64,000 nt of DNA from Paenibacillus peoriae KCTC 3763 (GTDB lineage Bacteria > Bacillota > Bacilli > Paenibacillales > Paenibacillaceae), in contig NZ_AGFX01000041.1 of assembly GCF_000236805.1 (NCBI RefSeq), positions 186,001 to 250,000 of the forward strand, in the 5' to 3' direction. The first letter of the stretch is position 1. Each line of letters starts with the position of its first letter. Below, piece after piece: positions 15,758 to 25,782 of this stretch. Under the pieces are notes generated by a model that was not told the DNA's origin, ran no database searches, and saw only the letters and a program-made list of their open reading frames with translations. The position numbers and the translations under genes were made by a program.

Positions 15758-17299
15758 CTATACGATTGCTTCATGTTTGGTGTCATGATTATCTTTATAT
15801 TTTACAAGATTTTCATACCCCACCGTGTTATTGCCCCATGTTTTTTCATATTCCCAACCTGTTAATTGTTCAAAAACTTGTCGCGCTTCCGGTGTAACCT
15901 CTTTTTTAGAACCGCCATTTTTCAAGCGTTTAATTTCATCCAACAAAACGACATGATTTTCTTTAGTTAATTTGTAACGATAAGAGATAATCAAACCTCC
16001 CACCAAAAAGAAGAGCGTACCAAACAGCAAGATAGAAATGATAGCTGTTACAGCTGAAGCAGGTTGTGAGGCTTGCCCGGATACAAAGCCTGCTTCTTGC
16101 AATGCAACACCTACTAAAAAGACCGCTAACGCCTGTGTCCCTTTTCTGATCAAACTCATTACACCAGCGAACACACCTTCACGTCTTTGACCCGTTAAAG
16201 CTTCATCTACGTCTGGAATAAACGCGTAGTTGTTCCAGGGGATGTAGTTCAAACCACCGCGTCCCAACCCGCAAATTCCAATCATAGCAAACAATAAAAC
16301 GGAGTTATTTAGTGTTCCAGTGACCTTTAAAACGATAAATCCAATAACTCCTGCGATAAAGAGAGAAATGGCCGTTCTAAACGCCGGGGCAGGGTTCAAT
16401 TTAATCGTTAAGGTAAGAGCAATCCATACGCCAAAAAGCTGCATAACATACATAAAGGTCAATAAGTTGGATGCGGCAACGGCATTTTGCATGAGAGCAA
16501 ACACAACAAAATAAGTAAATACGGCGTTGAATACATCCTGACTTAAATATCCACCCAAATACATACCCAGATGGTGGCGGAATGTTTTTACTCGTAAAGT
16601 CGAGAATAAATCCGCATAGATCTTATGAACATTTTGTAATAAAGTTCTATTACCAATCACTTTCTCTTCAGGTATTTCTTCGAGAGGACGTTCCCATGTA
16701 TTTCTGTAAAGCAGTGACAATACCACTATAAATATGACAGTGAAAATAATACCGGAGTACAGGAATGTAAGAGGATCATCCTTACCCAATGCTTCCACAA
16801 GCCGGCCAGGAATAAATGCAGCGAATACAGCTGAAGCCTGAGCAACAAACATTCTTGCACCTGTAAACTTCGAGCGTATTTTATAATCGTTACTCATTTC
16901 AGCGGCAAGTGTATCATAAGGAATTAAAATCATGGAGTACACAATTTCAAACAAGATATAGGTTATTAAGTAATACCAGAAAGAAAAACCGGAAACCCAA
17001 ATTGCTGTATAGACAAGTACAAGTGGAATGGCGGCTAATATAAAGAATTTTCGTCTTCCAAAGCGTCGGCCAAGTTTTGTTTTATGAAAATTATCTGTAA
17101 TATATCCCATCGTTGGTGCTGCAATCGCATCAACAATCCGGGCAATAGCGAAAATAGAACCTGCTTGAATGGCAGTTAGGCCACAAAAAGTTGTTAAGAA
17201 GAAAAGCAACCATGCTGCTGTCAAGGCAAACGCGCCTGCCCCTAAGAAATCACCTAACCCATAGGACAAATAATTAATAAATTTGGGTTGTTTAACCAC
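15758..17299 (-). CDS. GPH-family glycoside-cation symporter
   Basis: The 513-residue protein has about 12 membrane helices and the glycoside-pentoside-hexuronide signatures: LSYGLGDFLGAGAFALTAA near the N-terminus, ARIVDAIAAPTMGYITDN near residue 60, and RRFGRRKFF in the loop before helix 4. Such carriers import oligosaccharides or glycosides with Na+ or H+. With the flanking GH105 hydrolase, an unsaturated rhamnogalacturonan disaccharide is the probable cargo (inference). GTG at 17299 is chosen since GGAGGAG lies 6 nt before it, while the ATG at 17314 overlaps that site and has none of its own. A fold-back repeat separates it from the GH105 gene. Confidence 0.88.
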   Translation of the reverse strand: MVKQPKFINYLSYGLGDFLGAGAFALTAAWLLFFLTTFCGLTAIQAGSIFAIARIVDAIAAPTMGYITDNFHKTKLGRRFGRRKFFILAAIPLVLVYTAIWVSGFSFWYYLITYILFEIVYSMILIPYDTLAAEMSNDYKIRSKFTGARMFVAQASAVFAAFIPGRLVEALGKDDPLTFLYSGIIFTVIFIVVLSLLYRNTWERPLEEIPEEKVIGNRTLLQNVHKIYADLFSTLRVKTFRHHLGMYLGGYLSQDVFNAVFTYFVVFALMQNAVAASNLLTFMYVMQLFGVWIALTLTIKLNPAPAFRTAISLFIAGVIGFIVLKVTGTLNNSVLLFAMIGICGLGRGGLNYIPWNNYAFIPDVDEALTGQRREGVFAGVMSLIRKGTQALAVFLVGVALQEAGFVSGQASQPASAVTAIISILLFGTLFFLVGGLIISYRYKLTKENHVVLLDEIKRLKNGGSKKEVTPEARQVFEQLTGWEYEKTWGNNTVGYENLVKYKDNHDTKHEAIV

Positions 17300-17345
17300 A
17301 TTATTCTCCTCCATTTTGGGAATTTAGCAATCGGAGATTTAGATC

Positions 17346-17461
17346 AGGATTTTGCAAAATTCGATTCCAGTCGCTCCAAAGTGCAATATATAGATGAACT
17401 AGACCCTTTCGATCAATATATTGTTCATTGGAAGTCGCTTATTGGATTTTTGCAAAATCCT
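17346..17461. repeat. Fold-back (long imperfect palindrome) element, 116 bp
   Basis: The left arm begins AGGATTTTGCAAAA and the right arm ends TTTTGCAAAATCCT. Pairing continues inward through CAGTCGCT against AAGCGACT, CCAA against TTGG and CAATATAT against ATATATTG, leaving a loop of roughly 20 nt. The arm sequence AATCCAATAAGCGACT also occurs in the palindrome at 39364-39414. The element fills the gap between two genes of the operon and would form a large hairpin in the mRNA. It has the look of a small non-autonomous repeat family. Confidence 0.7.
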
Positions 17462-18561
17462 CAGATATAAGTATGAAGATATTCGGATAGACAAAGCACA
17501 GCCAGCGATTGTCCATAAGGCATGGTAGTCTTTCTGATTTCCTTGTAAAATTCCAAAGTATCTCCCATACCTGTTCCTACAGATACCTTTTGCAATGCTC
17601 CTTCTTTATTAATTTCATTGATAATTCCGCAAATAGCCCTGTGGGCGACTTCTTTATAGTCCTGGCTGATATACCGCTTATGAACGGATTTTAAAATTCC
17701 ATATGCAAATCCAGCCGATGCTGAGGCTTCTAAATAAGAGGTCTGGTCATTAATGAGTGTATGCCATAAACCGCTTACATCCTGAAAGTTGGCAAGAGCT
17801 TCAATTTGTCTGTTCAATGTATCAATCAGGAATTCACGGAGAAAATCTCCCTTTTCCAATTCCAATATTTCAATAATCTCGGGAATCGCTATCGTAATCC
17901 AACAATTTCCTCTTGCCCAAAGCGCTTCGGCATAATTATGGTTTTCTTCGAATGTCCAGCCGTGGAACCATAAGCCTGTCTTTTTGTCCGTTAAATATTT
18001 GATATGGATTAGAAACTGCTTTTTGGCTTCTTCCAGGTATTCAGGTCTGTTGAGCAGCTTACCGATTTTCGCCAAAGGCAGCACGGTCATCATCAAGGTA
18101 TCGTCCCAAAGCTGATTTTTATTCTCTGGTCCATAGGTCATATGCTGTAAGCCGTCTTCTTTGGTACGGGGCATATCATGCATTACCCATTCAGCCCAAT
18201 CCTCCAAATAGGGCAGGTATGTCTGGTTTCCGGTATCCTCATATAAAAATGCCAATGTTAATAACGGCGCCATCGTGTTAACGTTTTTCGGCGGTGCACC
18301 TTCCTGGATTCTTGCATTGAACCATTCATTGATAACGTCCAAAGCTTTTTGGTCATTAGTCAATTTCCAATATTTATATATTCCATATAACCCCACACCC
18401 TGAGGCCAGTTCCAAACATTCCAGCTTTTATCATCCACAATTAACCCGTCAAAATGGAGTAAAAATTCACCGCTTTGGTCTTTGATTTCTGTGAGATTAT
18501 TCATTAATAAATGAATACGATCAACGATCTCTTTCTTTTCGAAAGCTTTTACCTGCAACAC
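17461..18561 (-). CDS. GH105 unsaturated rhamnogalacturonyl hydrolase (YteR/YesR-like)
   Basis: The 366-residue protein has no signal peptide, so it acts in the cytoplasm. It matches the (alpha/alpha)6-barrel GH105/GH88 family: VWNWPQGVGLYG near 49-60, the catalytic acid block LWDDTLMM with Asp153/Asp154, HGWTFEENHNYAEALWARGN near 205 and a VGTGMGD motif near the end. GH105 enzymes hydrate the 4,5-unsaturated uronic acid left by pectin lyases and so release L-rhamnose from unsaturated rhamnogalacturonan disaccharides. The start is GTG, 6 nt after GGAGGG. A cre-like site lies in its promoter region. It heads the GH105-symporter-isomerase transcript. Confidence 0.9.
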   Translation of the reverse strand: MLQVKAFEKKEIVDRIHLLMNNLTEIKDQSGEFLLHFDGLIVDDKSWNVWNWPQGVGLYGIYKYWKLTNDQKALDVINEWFNARIQEGAPPKNVNTMAPLLTLAFLYEDTGNQTYLPYLEDWAEWVMHDMPRTKEDGLQHMTYGPENKNQLWDDTLMMTVLPLAKIGKLLNRPEYLEEAKKQFLIHIKYLTDKKTGLWFHGWTFEENHNYAEALWARGNCWITIAIPEIIEILELEKGDFLREFLIDTLNRQIEALANFQDVSGLWHTLINDQTSYLEASASAGFAYGILKSVHKRYISQDYKEVAHRAICGIINEINKEGALQKVSVGTGMGDTLEFYKEIRKTTMPYGQSLAVLCLSEYLHTYI

Positions 18562-18598
18562 AGCAATCCCTCCAAATAATGATCTCTTTCTCTTGATT

Positions 18599-18612
18599 TG
18601 TCACCGCTTACA
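18599..18612 (-). promoter_or_regulatory. Catabolite-responsive element (cre), CcpA site
   Basis: Minus strand TGTAAGCGGTGACA fits the cre consensus TGWAANCGNTNWCA at every fixed position. A second weaker match, AGAAAGCACTTTCA, lies at 18631-18644. They lie upstream of the GH105 gene, so glucose repression of the pectin-fragment operon is likely. Confidence 0.75.
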
Positions 18613-18705
18613 CTTATACTGTTATTGTATTGAAAGTGCTTTCTTGAAACCATAAAAAAAACAGTGGATTACGTTTAAAAAACATACTTGTTTTCCGCCC
18701 AACGC

Positions 18706-18766
18706 AAAAACACCTCCAAGGTTCCTCCATAGCTGACGATACGGAGGAATTCTCTTGAAGGTGTTT
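18706..18766 (-). terminator. Long-stem terminator after the sugar-binding protein gene
   Basis: Stem arms around AACACCTTCAA and TTGGAGGTGTT, with an inner TTCCTCC/GGAGGAA pairing, are followed on the minus strand by five T residues. It ends the rhaM-yesM-yesN-SBP transcript and separates it from the GH105 operon. Confidence 0.85.
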
Positions 18767-18769
18767 GGA

Positions 18770-20086
<1,317 letters not shown>

Positions 20087-20094
20087 TTATGGAT

Positions 20095-21648
20095 TCATGT
20101 AACTTTCCGGTATTCAGATGGTGTATAACCAGTATATTTTTTGAAAACCTGACTAAAGTATTGAGGGTTGTCACCAAAACCGATTATTTGGGCCAACGTT
20201 CCTACCTTCACATCGTCCATTTCTGAAATGTACTCCACTGCCTTTTCAATTCTTAATTTAGTAAGACAGGTTGAAAATTTCTGGCCAGTTTCCTGTTTGA
20301 ACAGTTTTCCCAGATAATCCGGATTCATATATAGAATGTCATTGGCCACCATTTTTAGTGATAAATCAGGGTTACCCAGATTCTCGACTAAAATTTCTAT
20401 GACTCTGCTAATTACGGAAGACTGTTTTGACTTGAAACGATTATAGTACTCATGGGTCATTTTTCTGGCTGTTGCTTCGATATAATCTTTCAGCTGCTGG
20501 ACCGTTTCCATCTCTAGCAGTGCAGATGTTCCCATGAGGTAATCTTGCATGCGGTCGGTATCCACCGTCTGTACAATTGCAATATAGAGCTGTATACAAT
20601 AGGATTTTGTCAAGTCAATCCCCAGCCGTAAATCCATCATTTTCTCAAAAATGCTGGTAATTCCGTTGCATACATCCTGAATATGCCCAGATTTGATTTT
20701 TAGAACAAGTTGCTGCTCATCGATCATAAAATCATTGGGGACGGCTGTATTTGCCGGTAAAATATCTTTTCTCGTTATAATGCTTCCTTCCCCCAAATAA
20801 AAACGATGCTCCAAACACTCCATGGCCTCACGGTACAAGTTCCTGGCGTTTCGGAAATAGTTCCCTTCACTTATAGCAACCGTGGTATCTCTTTTGAAAT
20901 ATTGATGAATGGTCTCTCTTATTTGTTTAATTTTGTGATGTAATTTTTCCGGGTCATGATCATCCTTGATCAGGAACAGTGCATATTCACCAATATTGGT
21001 TGTTACCAGGACAGAGTCCAGGATCTCGGCTCCAATATTTTTGATGGCAAACAAATGCTCATAAGAAAAATAACCTTCCATCAAAAAAAGAACGATTCTG
21101 ACCTGCTGATGATTTATTTCAAAATCAAAAAGCTGCTCATAGAATGATAAATCATTGTCTAGGTAGCTTTTACTCGTTAAGAATTCGGTTAACAGATGTG
21201 CTTTGATATAGGGCTGAGCATTTTGATATTTTTTCTGGAGCTCGCTAGTAAAGGTTTCCTGAACCTTTTTTTCGTTTAGTTCATTAACGGTATCGTTAAG
21301 TGCAGCTGTAATTTTATCCTCATTGCATGGCTTTAACAAATAATTTTTAACATCATAGTGCATGGCGGTTCTCGCGTATTCAAACTCACCGTATCCGGAC
21401 AGCAGGATAAATTTTATAGCAGGATATTTCTGATGCGCCTTTGAAACAAGACTAAGTCCGTCCATACCAGGCATTTTGATATCACTGATCACAATATCAG
21501 GTTGCAGTTCAACAATTTTCTCATACGCATCGATCCCGTTTCTCGCCGTTGCTACAAGCTCCGTATCCAATGCTGCCCAATCGACCACATTGGAAATGCC
21601 TTCGACAATAATCCTTTCGTCATCTACCAATAACACTTTATATGACAT
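20095..21648 (-). CDS. Response regulator with AraC-type DNA-binding domain (YesN-like)
   Basis: The 517-residue protein has a receiver domain at residues 1-125 with acidic pocket D10-E11 and phospho-acceptor Asp56 in ISDIKMPGMDG. A central region of about 280 residues without clear motifs follows. The C-terminal AraC double helix-turn-helix (about 410-515) includes GFGDNPQYFSQVFKKYTGYT. This is the YesN architecture used to activate pectin and xylan genes in Bacillales. It starts 4 nt after the sensor kinase stop and is translated with it. Its likely targets are the two transcripts of this island (inference). Confidence 0.92.
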   Translation of the reverse strand: MSYKVLLVDDERIIVEGISNVVDWAALDTELVATARNGIDAYEKIVELQPDIVISDIKMPGMDGLSLVSKAHQKYPAIKFILLSGYGEFEYARTAMHYDVKNYLLKPCNEDKITAALNDTVNELNEKKVQETFTSELQKKYQNAQPYIKAHLLTEFLTSKSYLDNDLSFYEQLFDFEINHQQVRIVLFLMEGYFSYEHLFAIKNIGAEILDSVLVTTNIGEYALFLIKDDHDPEKLHHKIKQIRETIHQYFKRDTTVAISEGNYFRNARNLYREAMECLEHRFYLGEGSIITRKDILPANTAVPNDFMIDEQQLVLKIKSGHIQDVCNGITSIFEKMMDLRLGIDLTKSYCIQLYIAIVQTVDTDRMQDYLMGTSALLEMETVQQLKDYIEATARKMTHEYYNRFKSKQSSVISRVIEILVENLGNPDLSLKMVANDILYMNPDYLGKLFKQETGQKFSTCLTKLRIEKAVEYISEMDDVKVGTLAQIIGFGDNPQYFSQVFKKYTGYTPSEYRKVT

Positions 21649-21652
21649 TCTA

Positions 21653-23410
21653 TCACCCCGTTTGAACAGGTAAAACTACCGTAATTGCGGTCCCTTTTCC
21701 CGAAAGATTTTCAATTCTTAAACCATACTGCTCGCCAGCATAAAGCTTGATCCGATCATTGATATTATTCAATCCTATTCCAGTACCTTTAGGATTTACT
21801 TTGCCTTCTTTTACTTTTTGAAGGATTATGGGATCTATGCCAGGCCCGTTATCTTCTATCCGAATAAACAGCTTGTCGTCTTCCTGATAAACATGCAATT
21901 TAATAACCGACAAATAGATGGAAGGCTCAACTGCATGCTTGAACGAATTCTCCAGCAGCGGCTGCAATATTAACTTTGGAATTTTATATTTTGCAACATG
22001 GGAGGGGAAGTCCATTTGAAAATCAATCCGGTCGTCAAACCGGTATTTTTGGATGGTTAAATAGCTTTTTAAAATGTCGAGTTCTTCTTCAAGTGTAATA
22101 ATACCCTGCTTAAAATTGGTGGAGTATCTCATGAGATGACCAAGGGCTTCTACCATGCTTGAAATTTGCTTCTGTTTATTTATTTTAGCCAACCAATTAA
22201 CGGACTCCAGCGTATTGTATAAAAAATGCGGGTTGATCTGAGCCTGCAGTGCTTTAAATTCAGTTTCCTTGATCAGCAGTTGCTTGGAAAAGTTCTCCTG
22301 GATCAACTCATCAATTCTTTGGATCATGGTTATAAAATTCTGATAAAGAATCCCGATCTCATCTTCATTAATCGTAGAGGGATTTAATAAATTTACAGCG
22401 TGAAAGTTCCCCTTTTGCACTTCCTGCATGGTAGATGCTAATTCTTGAATGGGATTCGTAAACTTTCTTAAAAATTTAAAACCAAGGGAAATAAGAAAAA
22501 CGAACATTAACATAAAAACCAGCACCAAGGTATATTTTGCAGCAGTAATCTTGGAAAACATCATGTTAAATGGAATGATGCTCCAGTATGTCCAGTCTTT
22601 AAAATCGGTTGTAATATGGCTGACAAAGCTTCTTTCCCCATTAATATATTCAATACTATAGCCCTGATCATTGTTCGCATTGAAATGATATTCTTTTAGA
22701 TCATCTATTCCTTTTTCCGAATAAAAAACCTCATCCTCTTTTGTAATCACAATATTGCCTGCTATCTCTCCGTGAGGCTTCGGTAAACCGCTTACAATCT
22801 TGTCTAAATGAACACGAACAAGCAGTTTGCCGATGGTTTCAAAGTTTAAGTTTTCATAAGACTGGATCAGGCGAACAGAAATTAAATCCCCATTACTCCC
22901 TTCCAGCTCCATCCAATGGTTTTTACCCTCATCCTTATCCGCCTGGCTAAGAGCAAGTACCTTATCTTTATTCGTTATTGGTTTGTTGCTATCCCCGGCC
23001 AAAAACTCCCTTCCTGCTGAATCGTACAGATAAATGGACTGAACGTAATTTGCCGGATCTACATATTTCTCCAATTCATCTCCAATCTTTTGTTCAAGAC
23101 GATAGAAATCATAGCCTTTTGCATTTCCTTGAAGCTCTAATAAAGTTTTTTGAATATACGGGTCGACTGCGATGTTATAACTAATTTCTTCCACTCTTTC
23201 AAGCTTCTCTTCTACGTTGTTGGACGACATCATCAGCACTTGTGCGGATTTTGCATAGACTTGCTCATCATAGAGGGAAAAAGCATATTGAAGACCTCCT
23301 AATACAAATGCAAGCGTTGTCATCATAATCAATGTAATCGTTAAGAAAAGCTTTACGTTTAGCTTTGAATGTTTATAAAAAAACGCAAAGTAAAACCATA
23401 TCTTCTTCAT
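21653..23410 (-). CDS. Sensor histidine kinase (YesM-like)
   Basis: The 585-residue protein has two membrane helices (about residues 17-40 and 285-305) enclosing an extracellular sensing domain. A HAMP linker (FTNPIQELASTMQEVQKGNF) follows, then a HisKA_7TM/LytS-type kinase core in which the phospho-accepting His lies in ALQAQINPHFLYNTLESVN (near residue 405). The ATPase has an N box LLENSFKHAVEP and a G box GTGIGLNNINDR. This family senses extracellular sugars. It starts 5 nt after the rhaM stop and precedes its cognate regulator by 4 nt. The adjacent orphan binding protein could supply its ligand. Confidence 0.92.
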   Translation of the reverse strand: MKKIWFYFAFFYKHSKLNVKLFLTITLIMMTTLAFVLGGLQYAFSLYDEQVYAKSAQVLMMSSNNVEEKLERVEEISYNIAVDPYIQKTLLELQGNAKGYDFYRLEQKIGDELEKYVDPANYVQSIYLYDSAGREFLAGDSNKPITNKDKVLALSQADKDEGKNHWMELEGSNGDLISVRLIQSYENLNFETIGKLLVRVHLDKIVSGLPKPHGEIAGNIVITKEDEVFYSEKGIDDLKEYHFNANNDQGYSIEYINGERSFVSHITTDFKDWTYWSIIPFNMMFSKITAAKYTLVLVFMLMFVFLISLGFKFLRKFTNPIQELASTMQEVQKGNFHAVNLLNPSTINEDEIGILYQNFITMIQRIDELIQENFSKQLLIKETEFKALQAQINPHFLYNTLESVNWLAKINKQKQISSMVEALGHLMRYSTNFKQGIITLEEELDILKSYLTIQKYRFDDRIDFQMDFPSHVAKYKIPKLILQPLLENSFKHAVEPSIYLSVIKLHVYQEDDKLFIRIEDNGPGIDPIILQKVKEGKVNPKGTGIGLNNINDRIKLYAGEQYGLRIENLSGKGTAITVVLPVQTG

Positions 23411-23415
23411 ATTTA

Positions 23416-23730
23416 TTATTCCAAATAAAATACTTCCTTTAAATTTCTTGATACAGGACTATTATCAGGATTTGTCTCCATTAAAGGCTCCATATAAGCC
23501 CACCATTTTTGGCAAATATCAGTTTGAGCCATTTGTTCCCATTTTCCTTCATCTTCAATTTCCAGGAAAGCAAATAAGCTCCCCGTTTCTTCATCAAGAA
23601 ATATGGAATAGTTTTGTGCACCATGCCTTTTTAGCGCTTCAGCCATTTCCGGCCAAAGTTTGTCATGACGGCGCTTGTACTCCTCATAATAAATAGGAAA
23701 AACATGCATAATACTCGCTTTTCTAATCAC
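23416..23730 (-). CDS. rhaM: L-rhamnose mutarotase
   Basis: The 104-residue protein aligns over its full length with the RhaM/YiiL family, which interconverts alpha and beta anomers of L-rhamnose. The family catalytic His is present at position 22 ([11 protein letters not shown]), and the [28 protein letters not shown] core and the WW pair near 71 are seen. The start is GTG, 6 nt after GGAGTG. It is first gene of the rhaM-yesM-yesN-SBP operon. L-rhamnose is a product of the GH105 reaction encoded in the same island, which supports rhamnogalacturonan as the target polymer. No rhamnose isomerase or kinase is in the window. Confidence 0.92.
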   Translation of the reverse strand: MIRKASIMHVFPIYYEEYKRRHDKLWPEMAEALKRHGAQNYSIFLDEETGSLFAFLEIEDEGKWEQMAQTDICQKWWAYMEPLMETNPDNSPVSRNLKEVFYLE

Positions 23731-23981
23731 TTTTCAACACTCCAGACTTTAAAAACAATTTTGTCTTTTGCAGTATTTTAGGATGAATTTGTTTATCTTT
23801 CTTATTTATCTAAATTACACTAAAATACGATAGATGCCCTATGACGCAATTCACTAAAATATTGTTTTTCACATCTTTTCATTAAGAATAAATACTAAGA
23901 CATTCTGATGCCACTTGAGTTTCGTTCTGCAATGCAGGCTTTGCCGCCATGTACAATGTGAAATAAATCTCATACTTAATC

Positions 23982-24019
23982 AACAAAAAAAACGACATTT
24001 CTGCCGTTTTTCTAAAGGA

Positions 24020-24032
<13 letters not shown>
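23982..24032 (+). repeat. Right copy of the direct repeat (tRNA-Lys 3' end plus terminator)
   Basis: This segment matches 14858-14910 over about 50 bp with few differences. It includes the terminator of the tRNA pair (hairpin 23985-24011: CGACA/TGCCG arms with a T run on the minus strand) and the last ~13 nt of tRNA-Lys. The complete tRNA is on this side, as expected when an element inserts at a tRNA 3' end. The 250 bp between it and rhaM hold only AT-rich promoter-like sequence. Confidence 0.65.
23985..24011 (-). terminator. Terminator of the tRNA-Ala/tRNA-Lys transcript
   Basis: Minus strand ACGGCA-GAAA-TGTCGT stem followed by eight T residues, 8 nt after the tRNA-Lys discriminator base. 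Confidence 0.85.
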
Positions 24033-24092
<60 letters not shown>

Positions 24093-24105
24093 ATAATCAA
24101 AATAT

Positions 24106-24181
24106 TGGTGGAGCCTAGGGGGATCGAACCCCTGACCTCATCGCTGCCAGCGATGCGCTCTCCCAGCTGAGCTAAGGCCCC
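24106..24181 (-). tRNA. tRNA-Ala (anticodon GGC)
   Basis: Acceptor GGGGCCT/AGGCTCC with one G-T pair, D arm with TAGCTCAGCTGGGAGAGC, anticodon stem CATCG/CGATG with loop CTGGCAG (anticodon GGC, reads GCC), T arm with GGTTCGATCCC, and an encoded CCA at 24106-24108. It is transcribed together with tRNA-Lys, 13 nt apart. Confidence 0.95.
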
Positions 24182-24304
24182 ATTTTTTGTAATTAAAAAC
24201 GTTTCAAGCGACTTCTATATCATATAAAATATTGTACCCTTTGTCAATACTTTTATAAAAAAAATATAATTATCTCCCACCATTACCCAAGATACAGGCA
24301 GCGA

Positions 24305-24772
24305 TCAATCGCTGGATGCATCTTTGGATAACAGTGTTTTCAGTTCCTTCATAAACATGTTAATGTCTTTGAACTGTCGATAGACGGACGCAAAGCGTAC
24401 GTAAGCGACTTCATCCACAGGGTAGAGCTGTTCCATGACCAGCTCACCGATCTGCTGGCTGTCCACCTCGGTGGCCGCCGTGTTGCGGATGGCATTTTCC
24501 ACCTGGGACACGATTAAATCCAGTTGCTCGACCGATACAGGACGCTTCTCACAGGCACGGATAAGACCGCGCAGCATTTTATCACGACTAAACTCTTCAC
24601 GGCTTCCATCCTTTTTGATAACCATCAGTGGGGTCTCCTCCACCATTTCAAAGGTGGTAAAACGCCTGGCACACTGCTCACATTCACGACGGCGGCGAAT
24701 GGACTTGTTATCATTCGCAGGCCGCGAATCCAACACTTTCGTCCCATTGTAAGCACAATACGGACATTTCAT
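24305..24772 (-). CDS. nrdR: Transcriptional repressor NrdR
   Basis: The 155-residue protein begins MKCPYC and has a zinc ribbon (two CxxC pairs: CPYC and CEQC) followed by [17 protein letters not shown], then an ATP-cone domain ([20 protein letters not shown], near residues 50-70). NrdR represses ribonucleotide reductase genes in response to bound ATP or dATP. ATG at 24772 is preferred because GGAAGTG precedes it and the protein then starts exactly as the family does; an in-frame TTG lies eight codons upstream. Confidence 0.95.
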   Translation of the reverse strand: MKCPYCAYNGTKVLDSRPANDNKSIRRRRECEQCARRFTTFEMVEETPLMVIKKDGSREEFSRDKMLRGLIRACEKRPVSVEQLDLIVSQVENAIRNTAATEVDSQQIGELVMEQLYPVDEVAYVRFASVYRQFKDINMFMKELKTLLSKDASSD

Positions 24773-24839
24773 AATATCATCACTTCCTTTTTCCAATAAA
24801 TTCCCGTTACTTTACAGTAATAATTTTGTCGAAACAGAT

Positions 24840-24846
24840 CATAATA
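24840..24846 (+). promoter_or_regulatory. Possible SigG -10 element for the SASP gene
   Basis: CATAATA fits the forespore sigma-G -10 pattern CATNMTA and lies 31 nt before the SASP ATG. The -35 region (GTAATA, 16 nt upstream) matches only weakly, so this is tentative. Confidence 0.35.
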
Positions 24847-24877
24847 TGTTTACCACGTCGCGAGGAGGTGAACAACA

Positions 24878-25102
24878 ATGGCACAAGGAAACTCTGGCAA
24901 CTCCAACAACCTGGTAGTCAACAAAGCCTCCGGCGCTCTGGAGCAAATGAAATATGAAATCGCTCAAGAGCTGGGTATCAGCATTCCTCAAGATGGATAC
25001 CAAGGTAACATGACTTCCTATGAGAACGGTTCGCTCGGAGGCTATATCACAAAACGCCTCGTAACGATCGCCGAACAACAATTGGCAGGTCAATACCAAT
25101 AA
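24878..25102 (+). CDS. Alpha/beta-type small acid-soluble spore protein
   Basis: The 74-residue protein is a typical SASP. The conserved segment LEQMKYEIAQELGISIP (residues ~21-37) contains the E-I-A site cut by germination protease GPR. The second conserved block SLGGYITKRLVTIAEQQL lies near the C-terminus. These proteins coat spore DNA and protect it from UV and heat. GGAGGTGAAC lies 7 nt before the ATG and a terminator follows. It confirms that the organism forms endospores. Confidence 0.95.
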   Translation: MAQGNSGNSNNLVVNKASGALEQMKYEIAQELGISIPQDGYQGNMTSYENGSLGGYITKRLVTIAEQQLAGQYQ

Positions 25103-25138
25103 TCTCGGTATCAATGTAGATGTTACCAAAAAGTGTAC

Positions 25139-25176
25139 GGATAGGCTGTTAAGTACAGCCTGTCCTGCGCTTTTTT
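25139..25176 (+). terminator. Terminator of the SASP gene
   Basis: An 11-bp stem (GGATAGGCTGT with ACAGCCTGTCC, one wobble) and 5-nt loop are followed after 9 nt by six T residues. Confidence 0.7.
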
Positions 25177-25218
25177 CATTTTAAAGGCAAAAGGCCCATA
25201 TTGTCATTCATTTGCCAC

Positions 25219-25782
25219 TCAAAACTCATTATAAATTTTTGTATATTGCCTGTAATAGTAAATGACTCGCTGCACATAATGCCGTGTCTCACCAAAGGGA
25301 ATTTGTTTAATGGACTCTTCCTTTCCGTCCCATACTCCCTTGTTCAGCCACTCTTGAACTTTTCCTGGTCCGGCATTGTAAGCAGCTACGATCGCTACCG
25401 GATTGTCTTGAAATTTGGCGGACAGGTTATGCAAATACCAAGTTCCCAGTTCAATGTTAGTCCCAGGCTCATGCTTTACGTTGTCGAGCGGGACCTTCGG
25501 AACCTGAGCGCTGTCCATAATCCAATTGGCGGTATCAGGCATAATCTGCATCAGTCCCAATGCACCTTTGTTTGACTGCTTGCTGGTTTTGAAATTCGTT
25601 TCCACACGGATAATAGACGCCACCAAAAAAGGGTCCACTTGATACGTCTTTGAATACTGGCGAATTTCATCCTTATACTGAATCGGATAAAACCACGACA
25701 TCCAGTTGGAATTAAAAAACAGAATCAAAACAAAACCGACAAATAATGTAAGCAGGACTCTTTTTTTACGCAGTATCTTCAT
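25219..25782 (-). CDS. Lytic murein transglycosylase (Slt family)
   Basis: The 187-residue protein has an N-terminal membrane segment (residues ~7-27). The SLT domain shows the catalytic Glu in SIIRVETNFKTS (near 62), then GALGLMQIMPDTANWI near residue 80 and a VAAYNAGPGKVQEWL block near 140, all diagnostic of goose-type lysozyme/Slt enzymes that cleave peptidoglycan to 1,6-anhydromuropeptides. It acts at the outer face of the membrane. ATG at 25782 is chosen because AAAGGGA precedes it and it overlaps the coaE stop by 4 nt (ATGA), showing coupling. Confidence 0.92.
   Translation of the reverse strand: MKILRKKRVLLTLFVGFVLILFFNSNWMSWFYPIQYKDEIRQYSKTYQVDPFLVASIIRVETNFKTSKQSNKGALGLMQIMPDTANWIMDSAQVPKVPLDNVKHEPGTNIELGTWYLHNLSAKFQDNPVAIVAAYNAGPGKVQEWLNKGVWDGKEESIKQIPFGETRHYVQRVIYYYRQYTKIYNEF

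Noticed and set aside
17288-17470. 60-codon plus-strand frame across the fold-back element
   Set aside because: Its sequence is the palindrome itself plus the reverse of the symporter start; no ribosome site.
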